8,814 nt of DNA from Anaerolineales bacterium. GTDB taxonomy: Bacteria; Chloroflexota; Anaerolineae; Anaerolineales; Villigracilaceae. The notes below the pieces were generated by a model. It did no database searches and was not told the DNA's origin. It saw nothing but the letters and a program-made list of their open reading frames with translations. This document shows, one piece after another, positions 1-6,037 of the stretch; the first letter of the stretch is position 1; each line of letters begins with the position of its first letter. The translations under genes and the position numbers were made by a program. The stretch spans positions 1 through 8,814 of the forward strand of contig JAQTWR010000096.1 of the NCBI GenBank assembly GCA_028689195.1. Direction: 5' to 3'.

Positions 1-1121
1 TTCAGCAGCCCCCCGTGCGATTCCACGATGGCGTTGATTTGCGAAAACATAACCGACAGGCTGTGCGCCAATTTGGTTTCTTCGCCCGGGGTTATCGCGT
101 CAACTAAATTGGAGAGTCCCATCAAGTTTACGAACATCACCGTAGGGCTGGGAAAATCGGGGGGAATCTCTCTGGTCGCTACGTTTTCCATCAGCAGGGC
201 AAGCACGGGCGCGGGGATGAAACTCGCCGCAGGTTCGATGGCGTCCAGAAGCCTGATAATTTGCTGCATTACTTCGTCTTTGTCCTTGCGGTTGATAAGC
301 ATTCCGCCTGAAATACGCCTGCCGGTTGTATTGAGTTTGATTTCGTAATCGCCCAACTTATCGGTCAAGTTATCCACCACAAGGAAATATCCCGGTTGTT
401 TGTTGTTCTCGAACTCGAATTGATCGGCGACCCGCTCGTAAGCCTCTCTGGAAAGGTTGACGCGCTCATTAAGCCCGTGACTTTCGGCTAGTTTTGTGCG
501 CTGCGCGTCTTTGCCTAGAAATACGTGCTCCATGCGGCGCGGCGTGCCAATATCCGCCGTCAGGTATTTCCCCGTATGAATGCCTATTCGCATTTGTAAA
601 CTAACGACGCCGGAAGCCATTTTGATTTCTGCGAACTCCCGCATGGCTCTTTGCATTCGCAGTCCCGCGCGGACAGCCCGCAGGGTATCGTCGTTTTGTT
701 CGTTTTTGTGCCAGACCACCAGCATCGCGTCGCCGGTAAATTCAACCAACTCCCCGCCCGATTTGCTGATCACTTCGATCATTGCGCTGAAATATTTATT
801 GATCTGATTCAGAATATCTTTCGCGCCTTCGCGTCCCTTGGGGGCGTTCGCTTCCATGAGTTTTGTAAAGCCCGCCAGATCGGTGAACATCATGGTTCCA
901 TACCGCCATTCTGGATTTACTTCGCCGGGCTGCAGGACGTCTATATCGCCCGGTTTGCGCGAGGTGTAATCGTATAAAATGTGCAGTAATGTCCGCAGAT
1001 GACTGTGAACTTGGATCATAACGTCCACCGACGGATTCGCCCACATGGAAGCGTATAACTCGGCGGGAAGCAAATACCGTAAACGACTTTCGATTGCGGT
1101 AAGCGGCGATTTGGGAGACAT
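1..1121 (-). CDS. Tandem class III adenylate/guanylate cyclase domain protein (3' part missing at window edge)
   Basis: The first 373 residues are visible, open to the left edge. Class III cyclases make cAMP or cGMP from ATP or GTP using two metal-binding aspartates. After a ~70-residue N-terminal region, a first cyclase domain (about residues 74-235) carries both aspartates: D81 in FTDLAGFT and D131 in FTGDAML. Its usual transition-state Asn and Arg positions (after FLG, ~203) read Q207 and L211, so it looks C1-like. A second domain begins near residue 327 with VMFVNLMG, where N332 replaces the first metal Asp, so it looks C2-like. The two together would form one composite site. No membrane segment is seen. 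The gene lies ~28-37 nt after the small metal-binding protein and is probably co-transcribed. ATG 1121 is chosen; in-frame ATG 1130 is the alternative, and neither has a good ribosome binding site. A downstream ATPase/TPR region, common in such proteins, cannot be checked here. Confidence 0.88.
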   Translation of the reverse strand, partial: MSPKSPLTAIESRLRYLLPAELYASMWANPSVDVMIQVHSHLRTLLHILYDYTSRKPGDIDVLQPGEVNPEWRYGTMMFTDLAGFTKLMEANAPKGREGAKDILNQINKYFSAMIEVISKSGGELVEFTGDAMLVVWHKNEQNDDTLRAVRAGLRMQRAMREFAEIKMASGVVSLQMRIGIHTGKYLTADIGTPRRMEHVFLGKDAQRTKLAESHGLNERVNLSREAYERVADQFEFENNKQPGYFLVVDNLTDKLGDYEIKLNTTGRRISGGMLINRKDKDEVMQQIIRLLDAIEPAASFIPAPVLALLMENVATREIPPDFPSPTVMFVNLMGLSNLVDAITPGEETKLAHSLSVMFSQINAIVESHGGLL

Positions 1122-1128
1122 GACTCGC

Positions 1129-1134
1129 ATTATA
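1129..1134 (-). promoter_or_regulatory. Possible -10 box (TATAAT) at the start of the cyclase gene
   Basis: A perfect TATAAT on the minus strand ends 7 nt before ATG 1121 and overlaps the alternative ATG 1130. If active, transcription would begin almost exactly at ATG 1121 and give a leaderless mRNA, which would explain the lack of a Shine-Dalgarno sequence. No convincing -35 is seen 16-18 nt upstream, so a chance match is quite possible. Confidence 0.25.
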
Positions 1135-1158
1135 TCTTGAATTTTTTAGACGGCTTCG

Positions 1159-1350
1159 TTAGTGTGAAGGAGGGGATTCCGGTTTTTCGGGATCGGGCGG
1201 TTGATTCGATTTGTCTTCGCGCAGCAACTCGTATACCTGTAGGCAGCCGCGACAACAAAAATTCAATATCTTGCCGTCGAATTCCTTTGTAATATTGTAT
1301 TTGGCGTTTGCCATCGCGCCGCAATGGTCGCATTTGATTGTGTCTACCAT
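1159..1350 (-). CDS. Small CcoI/FixI-type N-terminal metal-binding domain protein
   Basis: This is a 63-residue protein. It carries C7-x2-C10-G followed ~20 residues later by F31-C32-C33-x-G-C36, then VYELL. This matches the metal-binding domain found at the N-terminus of CcoI/FixI-type copper P-type ATPases (heavy-metal ATPase metal-binding domain family, TRASH-like). Here it stands alone with no ATPase attached. The C-terminal ~18 residues are Pro/Glu/Ser-rich and probably disordered. The ATG at 1350 overlaps the end of the SafE-like gene by 7 nt, pointing to translational coupling and shared function. A role in binding or handing over copper (or another soft metal) beside the SafE and FixH partners is inferred. 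A longer ORF in the same frame extends upstream to 2013, but that part is the shadow of the SafE-like gene. Confidence 0.8.
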   Translation of the reverse strand: MVDTIKCDHCGAMANAKYNITKEFDGKILNFCCRGCLQVYELLREDKSNQPPDPEKPESPPSH

Positions 1351-2090
1351 AGCATCACCGGTCCTATAATCAACGAGGGAATGATATTCGCAACCGCCAA
1401 TCCGCGTAAGACGGTTTGAATTGCGAACAACATCAATAACGCCGCCGCGAAGGATTGCAGCCCTCCGCGCAGTTTGGGGCTGAGTAAATTTGCGGCGAGT
1501 CCAAAACCGAGCAGGGTGGGAACCGTTCCCAACCCGAAGGCGAGCATGGTCAACGCGCCGCCCAGCAGAGTCTGCGCGCGCGCTGCGAGGACAAGCATCG
1601 CAAAGACCAATCCGCAGGGGAGAAATCCCCAGAGGACGCCGAGCGTCAGCGTCGCAAGAAAACTTCGCTTGTCGAAGAGTCCGCGCATCCGCGCCATTGG
1701 GGAATTTCCGCGCGAGAGAGACATCAAAGTGGATTCTATCGGCGGAAGAATCCCCATCAAACTGAGCGAAACCAGCAGCATGACGATTCCCACAATCACA
1801 GAGAACGCGCCCTGCCAGCCCATCATCCCGCCCGCCTGATTGAGCAGCGAACCCGCCAGCCCGATGAGCGCGCCGAATAATGTGTAGGTTGTGATGCGCC
1901 CCAAATGCAGCGGAAGAAAGTTTTTGATGCGCGTCCAAACCGTGACGGGGCTTCCGTCTGGCGAGGCGTGCGCCGCCTGCCGCGCGGAGTAGATGGCGAC
2001 GATGCCGCCGCACATGCCGAGGCAGTGACCAAAACTGCTGATGACTCCCGTTACGAAGGCGAGCGCAATATTGCTGAAAAGAATTTCCAT
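1344..2090 (-). CDS. SafE/DsbD_2-like (TauE/SafE family) membrane protein
   Basis: The protein has 248 residues and about six membrane helices. The first helix contains GHCLGMCGG (residues 21-29), the hallmark of the SafE/DsbD_2 (UreH-like transmembrane) family. HLGRITTYTLFG (62-73) and GFLPCGLVF (155-163), with a helix-embedded Pro-Cys, are also typical. Members found beside cytochrome oxidase genes are thought to act in copper or thiol/redox handling for oxidase assembly. The 'sulfite exporter' label is historical and should not be taken as the function. The ATG at 2090 shares one base with the TAA of the FixH-like gene (TAATG), which decides the start over an in-frame start at 2243. The downstream metal-binding protein overlaps it by 7 nt. 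The conserved His/Cys in helix 1 and Cys159 are the obvious metal or thiol candidates. Confidence 0.86.
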   Translation of the reverse strand: MEILFSNIALAFVTGVISSFGHCLGMCGGIVAIYSARQAAHASPDGSPVTVWTRIKNFLPLHLGRITTYTLFGALIGLAGSLLNQAGGMMGWQGAFSVIVGIVMLLVSLSLMGILPPIESTLMSLSRGNSPMARMRGLFDKRSFLATLTLGVLWGFLPCGLVFAMLVLAARAQTLLGGALTMLAFGLGTVPTLLGFGLAANLLSPKLRGGLQSFAAALLMLFAIQTVLRGLAVANIIPSLIIGPVMLW

Positions 2091-2599
2091 TACAGACCTA
2101 CGTCGAAGAAGGCGGATTGCGCTGTGCCGCCGCGCGTGATGATGACTTCGATGCGCCACCCGCCGCGCATAGTGAAGGGCGCTTCGGCGTGATATTTCCC
2201 GTCGGAGACGAATTCCATGGCAGGTTTGTTTGGCGGCATCCACATGGACGGCATGGTCAGGTCGAGGCTGATGACCGCGTCGTCAATGGATTTGCCGTCG
2301 AGGTCGGTCAGCGTGACGTCAAATTTTCCGGGCGCGCCCGCGCTTGGCGGATAGGGATTCAGCGCCAGCGAGACGATCATCCCGCCCGATTTTTGCGCGG
2401 CTGTGCTTTTGGGCAATTCGCCCGTGATCGCGGTCACATCTGCCGACGGGGGGATTGGCGCGCCGTCTTTAGAGACCGCGACCAAATCTTGTTGTACGCC
2501 CGCGCCGCCCATCATCATGTGCGAACGCCTCATGCTGATTGCGAATACTGCAAACGCAATCAAAACTACAATAGCAATCGTTCCAATTTTCTTCGCCAT
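2090..2599 (-). CDS. FixH/YtkA-like membrane-anchored protein
   Basis: The protein has 169 residues. After MAKK, a single hydrophobic helix (about residues 5-21) acts as an uncleaved anchor or signal. A short Met/His-rich patch (SHMMMGG) follows. The C-terminal ~95 residues form the YtkA/FixH-type beta-sandwich: PYPPSAGAPGKFDVTLTD, then LTMPSMWMPP, then GKYHAEAPFTMRGGWRIEV. FixH/CcoH helps assemble cbb3-type oxidases, and YtkA-like domains sit next to copper-handling genes. The Met-rich strands here are compatible with Cu(I) contact, but that is inference. ATG 2599 is chosen over the in-frame start at 2638 because AGGAGA lies 5 nt upstream of it. It is the first gene of the minus-strand run and overlaps the SafE-like gene by one base. 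Confidence 0.8.
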   Translation of the reverse strand: MAKKIGTIAIVVLIAFAVFAISMRRSHMMMGGAGVQQDLVAVSKDGAPIPPSADVTAITGELPKSTAAQKSGGMIVSLALNPYPPSAGAPGKFDVTLTDLDGKSIDDAVISLDLTMPSMWMPPNKPAMEFVSDGKYHAEAPFTMRGGWRIEVIITRGGTAQSAFFDVGL

Positions 2600-2604
2600 A
2601 CGAA

Positions 2605-2610
2605 TCTCCT
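2605..2610 (-). promoter_or_regulatory. Ribosome binding site of the FixH-like gene
   Basis: The minus strand reads AGGAGA with a 5-nt spacer before ATG 2599. This fixes the start of the FixH-like gene against the upstream in-frame alternative at 2638. Confidence 0.75.
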
Positions 2611-2633
2611 GATTTTTTTTGGGATAATCCCAG

Positions 2634-2642
2634 AGCATATCA
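2634..2642 (-). promoter_or_regulatory. Possible extended -10 promoter of the FixH-SafE-metal-binding run
   Basis: TGATATGCT on the minus strand fits the TGn-TATnnT extended -10 pattern. A TTTACA sits ~20 nt upstream, too far for an ideal -35. Transcription would start near 2627 and leave a short leader carrying the AGGAGA site. Weak evidence. Confidence 0.35.
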
Positions 2643-2703
2643 CGGACTTGTTGAATTTTTGTAAAGGCAACTTAAAGATGCCGTAAAGATTGGGAATGAG
2701 GTT

Positions 2704-2866
2704 TTATATCCCAGATTTGGAATTGGGGAGTGGCTAAAAGAATGGGCTTTCATTAACCACGAAGTCACAAAGGCGCGGAGACTCAAAGGTTTCTTAGCGA
2801 CTTGGCGGCTTTGTGCCTTTGCGGTTAGCCCATAAGATTAGTCACTCCTTGGAGTTGCTGGTATAA
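2704..2866. repeat. ~163-bp imperfect full-length palindrome (MITE/REP-like)
   Basis: The two halves are imperfect reverse complements from edge to centre. Examples are TTATA near 2704 against TATAA ending at 2866, GGAGTGGCTAA (2727-2737) against the complement at 2838-2848, ATGGGCT (2742-2748) against AGCCCAT (2827-2833), and the ACCACGAAGTCACAA block against TTGTGCCTTTGCGGT. There is no reading frame inside. The core resembles a 'CCACGAAGGCACAAAG' type of interspersed repeat seen in many bacterial genomes. It fits a non-autonomous, foldback-type mobile element. No clear target duplication beyond a possible TA is seen. Confidence 0.6.
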
Positions 2867-2907
2867 GCGGCAATCTTGAAAATAAGATAGAATGAAACCA
2901 GCTTGCT

Positions 2908-2923
2908 CCGTCTTTGCCGACGG
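2908..2923. repeat. Small hairpin CCGTC-tttgcc-GACGG
   Basis: A perfect 5-bp stem with a 6-nt loop lies just upstream of a larger hairpin (2933-2967), in the leader of the DHOD-like gene. No T-run follows it directly, so it is not a typical terminator. It may belong to the same repeat unit as its neighbour. Confidence 0.4.
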
Positions 2924-2932
2924 TTTAAGTCA

Positions 2933-2967
2933 GACCCCTGTTTTTGCCTCGCCGCTGGACAGGGGTC
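2933..2967. repeat. REP-like inverted repeat GACCCCTGT / ACAGGGGTC
   Basis: A perfect 9-bp stem (2933-2941 with 2959-2967) encloses a 17-nt loop. The unit is bracketed by direct GTTTAAG copies (2923-2929 and 2968-2974). The AGTCAGACCCCTG edge is of a kind common in REP-type repeats. Translating through it gives a residue string typical of spurious N-terminal extensions, which supports starting the next gene after it. Confidence 0.5.
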
Positions 2968-2998
2968 GTTTAAGAAATTACGAATCCCAATCCAAATT

Positions 2999-3748
2999 AT
3001 GAAGCGCGATCTCTACTTCAGCAAACCGATAATGAACGCGGCAGGCTCGCTTGGTTTCGCGCCTGATCCGCGCGCGGAACTTCCGCTGGGTTCATTCGGC
3101 GCGTTTGTCACCAATCCGATTTCGCTGCGCTCGCGGCAGCCCGCATCCCACCCAGGTTTGATTCAATTCCCCGGCGGATTTTTACTGCATACGGGTTTGC
3201 CAAATCCAGGATTCTCAGCGACGGTCAAGAAACACAGCGCGCGCTGGGATCGCGCCGATATTCCCATTATTGTTCACCTCATAGCCGAACATCCCGAAGA
3301 AACGCGGCAAATGACGAGAAGCCTCGAAAATATCGAGAACGTCATGGCGGTTGAACTCGGCTTCGCGCCGCTGTCGTCCGCCGATATTATCCTGATGAAT
3401 TTGGAAATGTGCATGGGCGAAATCCCGTTGATATTTTCGCTGCCCGCCGAACAGATATTATCGCTGGGACCGAAGTTGATCAAAAACGGCGCGGACGCGA
3501 TCAGCATGGCTACTCCGCGCGGCGCGATGATGAACGCGAAAGGCGAACTGGTCGCGGGCAGAATCTACGGTCAATCCATATTTCCGCGCGCGCTGGAGAT
3601 GATCCGCTCGGCGAAGATAATCGGGCTGCCCGTCATCGGCGCGGGCGGCGTGTGGACGGATAAAGACGCGGCGGATATGCTCTCCGCCGGCGCGCTGGCG
3701 GTTCAAATAGACGCGGCTTTATGGCATCCGCGTAAAAACATTCCGTGA
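2999..3748 (+). CDS. Dihydroorotate-dehydrogenase-fold protein lacking the canonical catalytic motif
   Basis: The protein has 249 residues and resembles the FMN-binding TIM barrel of the DHOD/PreA family. The N-terminal NAAGSLGF and the FGAFVTNPISL...LHTGLPNPG block (about residues 36-75) match the family's phosphate/substrate-loop region. The C-terminal GLPVIGAGGVWTDKDAADMLSAGALAVQID (about 210-240) matches the FMN-phosphate site. However, the conserved N-x-S-C-P-N block carrying the catalytic base is replaced by AVELGFAPLSS (~117-127), and the FMN-contacting Lys of the T-K-x-x-T segment reads Asn (VTNPIS). A classical dihydroorotate oxidase is therefore unlikely; a divergent flavin enzyme or non-catalytic relative is possible. 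There is no pyrimidine gene nearby. The start is ATG 2999; the upstream TTG at 2903 would extend the protein through repeat sequence. No strong ribosome binding site is seen. It converges on the cold-shock gene. Confidence 0.75.
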   Translation: MKRDLYFSKPIMNAAGSLGFAPDPRAELPLGSFGAFVTNPISLRSRQPASHPGLIQFPGGFLLHTGLPNPGFSATVKKHSARWDRADIPIIVHLIAEHPEETRQMTRSLENIENVMAVELGFAPLSSADIILMNLEMCMGEIPLIFSLPAEQILSLGPKLIKNGADAISMATPRGAMMNAKGELVAGRIYGQSIFPRALEMIRSAKIIGLPVIGAGGVWTDKDAADMLSAGALAVQIDAALWHPRKNIP

Positions 3749-3775
3749 CATTGCGCGCCTTTTATAAAAAATAAA

Positions 3776-3807
3776 AGAGCCTCGCTTTTCAGCGGGGCTC
3801 TTTTTTT
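3776..3807. terminator. Bidirectional Rho-independent terminator
   Basis: A 10-bp stem AGAGCCTCGC / GCGGGGCTCT (one G-T pair) with a 6-nt loop is followed by seven T on the plus strand. On the minus strand the same stem is followed by TTTTATTTTTT. It sits between the convergent DHOD-like and cold-shock genes and can serve both. Confidence 0.88.
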
Positions 3808-3821
3808 GGGTCAAGTTGGAA

Positions 3822-4031
3822 TTAAAGAACTACGACGTCGGCAGCTTGTAAACCCTTGGGACCTTTTTCGATGGTGAACTCCACCTTCTGTCCTTCTTGC
3901 AGGTTCTTGAAGCCTTCGCCCTTGATCGCAGAGAAGTGGACGAAAACATCAGGACCGCCTTCGCGCTCGATGAAGCCGAAGCCTTTTGTACCATTGAACC
4001 ACTTTACCGTACCAATTACACGATCAGACAT
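3822..4031 (-). CDS. Cold-shock domain protein (CspA family)
   Basis: The protein has 69 residues and is a complete single cold-shock (OB-fold) domain that binds single-stranded RNA and DNA as a chaperone. RNP1 is KGFGFI (residues 16-21) and RNP2 is VFVHFS (29-34). TVKWFN near the start and [10 protein letters not shown] near the end are typical. Its length matches the family. ATG 4031 is preceded by a strong AGGAGG, while an upstream in-frame start (4103) would add unrelated residues. It is flanked by the shared terminator downstream and by a ~170-nt gene-free stretch upstream (4032-4202). That stretch could hold the long 5' leader usual for csp genes; I could not point to a convincing promoter there. 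Confidence 0.96.
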   Translation of the reverse strand: MSDRVIGTVKWFNGTKGFGFIEREGGPDVFVHFSAIKGEGFKNLQEGQKVEFTIEKGPKGLQAADVVVL

Positions 4032-4037
4032 TTTTTG

Positions 4038-4043
4038 CCTCCT
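4038..4043 (-). promoter_or_regulatory. Strong ribosome binding site of the cold-shock gene
   Basis: AGGAGG on the minus strand lies 6 nt before ATG 4031. It is the strongest Shine-Dalgarno in the window, in line with a highly expressed gene. Confidence 0.85.
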
Positions 4044-4202
4044 AAGCAAAATAAAAAAATAAGGTGACGCAGTATGTCTTTCATCGGGCGGTAAAGGGAA
4101 CAACTGAAACGTTGTGTTTCGAGCTCGTCTTCATTTGTCCACAACGAAAACCTACTTGCATCCTACACGCGCAACTTTATCATGGAATTCTCATATTGGC
4201 AA

Positions 4203-4691
4203 TTATTTTGCAAGTTCCAAAACCATCACGGGAATTCGACGATGCGCCGCGCGGATTTTGTATTGATCGTATCCTTTGTAATACGATACCGCCATGCCCC
4301 AGTATTTTTCCCGCTCCGCGCCTTCGGCTTGACGGGCGATATATTCCGCCGCGCGACCGTTTGCTTCCACCACGCATTTTGGATGCGCCTTGAGGTTGTA
4401 ATACCACCCGGGATTATTCCGCCCGCCAAAATTCGAGGCGATCAACGCGATTTTCTCGCCGTCAAACAGACTCACCAGCGGCATGGAGCGCGGCTGTCCG
4501 CTCTTCGCGCCGATAGTGGTAAGTTGAATAATGGGCAAACCTACAACCTCCGAAACGGTATGTTTGCCTTTTGTTACTTTCAACGCCGCAGCGTCTGCGC
4601 GGTGAAGAATTGTGGACAACAACGCAGAGACCGGACGCAGCATTAAGAAACGATGTATCAGTTTTTGAAAAGCGTTTGGTTTTTTATCCAT
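4203..4691 (-). CDS. Deazaflavin (F420)-dependent nitroreductase family protein (Ddn-like)
   Basis: The protein has 162 residues and matches the Ddn / F420H2-dependent oxidoreductase family, which folds as a split beta-barrel and reduces substrates with reduced F420 (some members use other flavins). Visible family landmarks are LTTIGAKSGQPRSMPLVSLFDG (residues 57-78), IALIASNFGGRNNPGWYYNLKAHPKC (81-106), the AEGAEREKYW segment (122-131) and the C-terminal RRIPVMVLEL (151-160). The N-terminal ~45 residues are less conserved. The start at ATG 4691 overlaps the end of the upstream membrane protein by 34 nt in another frame, so the two are likely co-transcribed. It has only a weak purine-rich stretch as a ribosome binding site, so it probably relies on coupling. 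The substrate is unknown. F420 use would need cofactor genes elsewhere in the genome. Confidence 0.88.
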   Translation of the reverse strand: MDKKPNAFQKLIHRFLMLRPVSALLSTILHRADAAALKVTKGKHTVSEVVGLPIIQLTTIGAKSGQPRSMPLVSLFDGEKIALIASNFGGRNNPGWYYNLKAHPKCVVEANGRAAEYIARQAEGAEREKYWGMAVSYYKGYDQYKIRAAHRRIPVMVLELAK

Positions 4692-5980
4692 TTTGTTTTT
4701 TTCCGTAGAGGCGACATAAATGTCGCGATACATAAAAATATCATCAACCAAAAACACAACGCAACTTGCAAGCCGACGGATAGCGCGTGACGTTCGGGCG
4801 CCATGGCGTCTCCGTGCCATGTGATGAATAGGTGCGGAAGAATAGGCAGGCAAAGCAGGACGTAAATTCCCCAAAGCGGATTTTGATTCCACGCGCGTTT
4901 CCATACGGCGAATAAGGCGGCAAGCGTGAGCAGAATCCATAACGGGAGGATGAATTTCGCGGGGTAGACCAGCGGCTCGAAGTAATACGGAATTACGGGG
5001 TCGTATTTCCGCGCGAAGAAGGTATTGAGTTTGTCAAAACGAATCAGCGCGTCGAATTGATTCAGCGCGTCGGCGAAAGAGCGGATGAGATTGGAAAACA
5101 GATATTTCATGTAGCAGGATTTTCCGCGCGCGAAGAGCCATGCGCGATACCCTTCCAGCGCGGGAGATTCGTAGAAGGCGCGGTCTTGTCCGTTGGCGAA
5201 GGAGTCTTCGAGGGCGAGCAACTCTGGCGTAACGGGCATTCCGCAGGATTCAAAATATCCCAGCGCGGCGGTATCTGTGAGGATGCGTTTTCCAATAATA
5301 TTATTCAGCGGAAAGACCCAGCGCCCGCCGAGATTGGATGTGTAGTTGTTGAGAAGGAAAATAAAGAGGAAAGACGCGACAAGAATCAATGCGCGCGGTT
5401 TCGCCCAGCGGAAAATTATCGCGAGCGTTAACATCCCCGCGAGCATGAGCAGCAGATATGCGTTTGTGTCGCGGGTGAAGGCGAGGAGAAACGCAGCGAT
5501 GATTACTAGAATTACTTTATATATTTTCCACTTTTGCGCAAGCCAGATTCCCAAAGCGAGGAACAGGACGAAGAAAGTGACCGACAGCGATTCCGTCATC
5601 ATTATATAGTCCCAGCTGGCGAGGCTGCGGACGAGGCTTAGGGCTAGGATAATACTGAAGGAGAACAGGTCGAGATGCGCGGTATGAAAAAACGCGCTAA
5701 CGGTCAAGGCGAGAAAACTCCACGCGAGGATCGAAAATACGAGATGGAGAGTCGCTGCGGTCGAGACATCCTGTTGTGAAATTTTTAAGAGGAGGGGAAA
5801 AACAAAGGGACGCGCGTCGCCCCAAAATTTTTGGCTTTGAATAGGCTCTGTTGAAATGCGGAGGTAGGCGGTGGTATCGGCGAGCTCGCGCGGTTTTTGA
5901 ATGGCGGGGAGGTTCGTCGCAACGCGGGTAATGACGTAAATTAAAAAGATAAGGGAGAATAATTTTTTTTTATTTGGCAT
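4658..5980 (-). CDS. Multi-pass membrane protein, probably GT-C-type glycosyltransferase
   Basis: The protein has 440 residues with about ten predicted membrane helices. The first helix lies near residues 7-23, and a loop with ELADTTAYLRIS (32-43) follows. An Asp-x-x-x-Tyr motif in the first outer loop, then RPFVFPLLLK (57-66), is what GT-C transferases using polyprenyl-phosphate sugars show. A large soluble stretch (about 215-330) lies between helices, again as in GT-C enzymes. The C-terminus is short and basic. The sugar donor and acceptor cannot be told from sequence, so the call is by architecture rather than close similarity. ATG 5980 is preferred over an in-frame TTG at 6010, since that TTG lies inside a palindromic repeat. 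Neither has a clear ribosome binding site. It overlaps the downstream Ddn-like gene by 34 nt and follows dtd after 57 nt. Confidence 0.7.
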   Translation of the reverse strand: MPNKKKLFSLIFLIYVITRVATNLPAIQKPRELADTTAYLRISTEPIQSQKFWGDARPFVFPLLLKISQQDVSTAATLHLVFSILAWSFLALTVSAFFHTAHLDLFSFSIILALSLVRSLASWDYIMMTESLSVTFFVLFLALGIWLAQKWKIYKVILVIIAAFLLAFTRDTNAYLLLMLAGMLTLAIIFRWAKPRALILVASFLFIFLLNNYTSNLGGRWVFPLNNIIGKRILTDTAALGYFESCGMPVTPELLALEDSFANGQDRAFYESPALEGYRAWLFARGKSCYMKYLFSNLIRSFADALNQFDALIRFDKLNTFFARKYDPVIPYYFEPLVYPAKFILPLWILLTLAALFAVWKRAWNQNPLWGIYVLLCLPILPHLFITWHGDAMAPERHALSVGLQVALCFWLMIFLCIATFMSPLRKKTKWIKNQTLFKN

Positions 5981-5992
5981 TGGCAATTTGAA

Positions 5993-6022
5993 GACCTGAT
6001 AGGTTTTCAAAACCTGTCAGGC
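5993..6022. repeat. REP-like palindrome in the dtd / membrane-protein gap
   Basis: CCTGATAGGTTTT and CAAAACCTGTCAGG form a near-perfect inverted repeat of ~13 bp (one T/C difference) with almost no loop, extended by GAC/GCC at the edges. It resembles a GACCTGACAGGTTTT-type repeat familiar from Chloroflexota genomes. No T-run follows on the minus strand, so it is not a standard terminator, though the mRNA would form a stable hairpin there. Confidence 0.6.
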
Positions 6023-6037
6023 CTTTTGTCTTGATGA

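Noticed and set aside
1351..2013. Long N-terminal extension of the small metal-binding protein
   Set aside because: The extension is an out-of-frame Arg/Ala/His-rich shadow of the SafE-like gene; only the last 63 residues are protein-like.
2091..2243. N-terminal extension of the SafE-like protein
   Set aside because: The extra 51 residues are a basic low-quality shadow of the FixH-like gene; ATG 2090 joins the FixH stop as TAATG.
2117..2686. 189-residue plus-strand ORF
   Set aside because: It is antisense to the FixH-like gene, with composition typical of a shadow frame.
2876..2893. TTGAAA...TAGAAT as a promoter for the DHOD-like gene
   Set aside because: The two boxes are only 6 nt apart, too close for a sigma70 promoter.
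2903..2998. TTG start for the DHOD-like gene
   Set aside because: The extension translates a REP-like hairpin and has no ribosome binding site or family similarity.
4692..4940. Upstream extension of the Ddn-like protein
   Set aside because: It is a shadow of the membrane-protein gene; family similarity begins just after ATG 4691.
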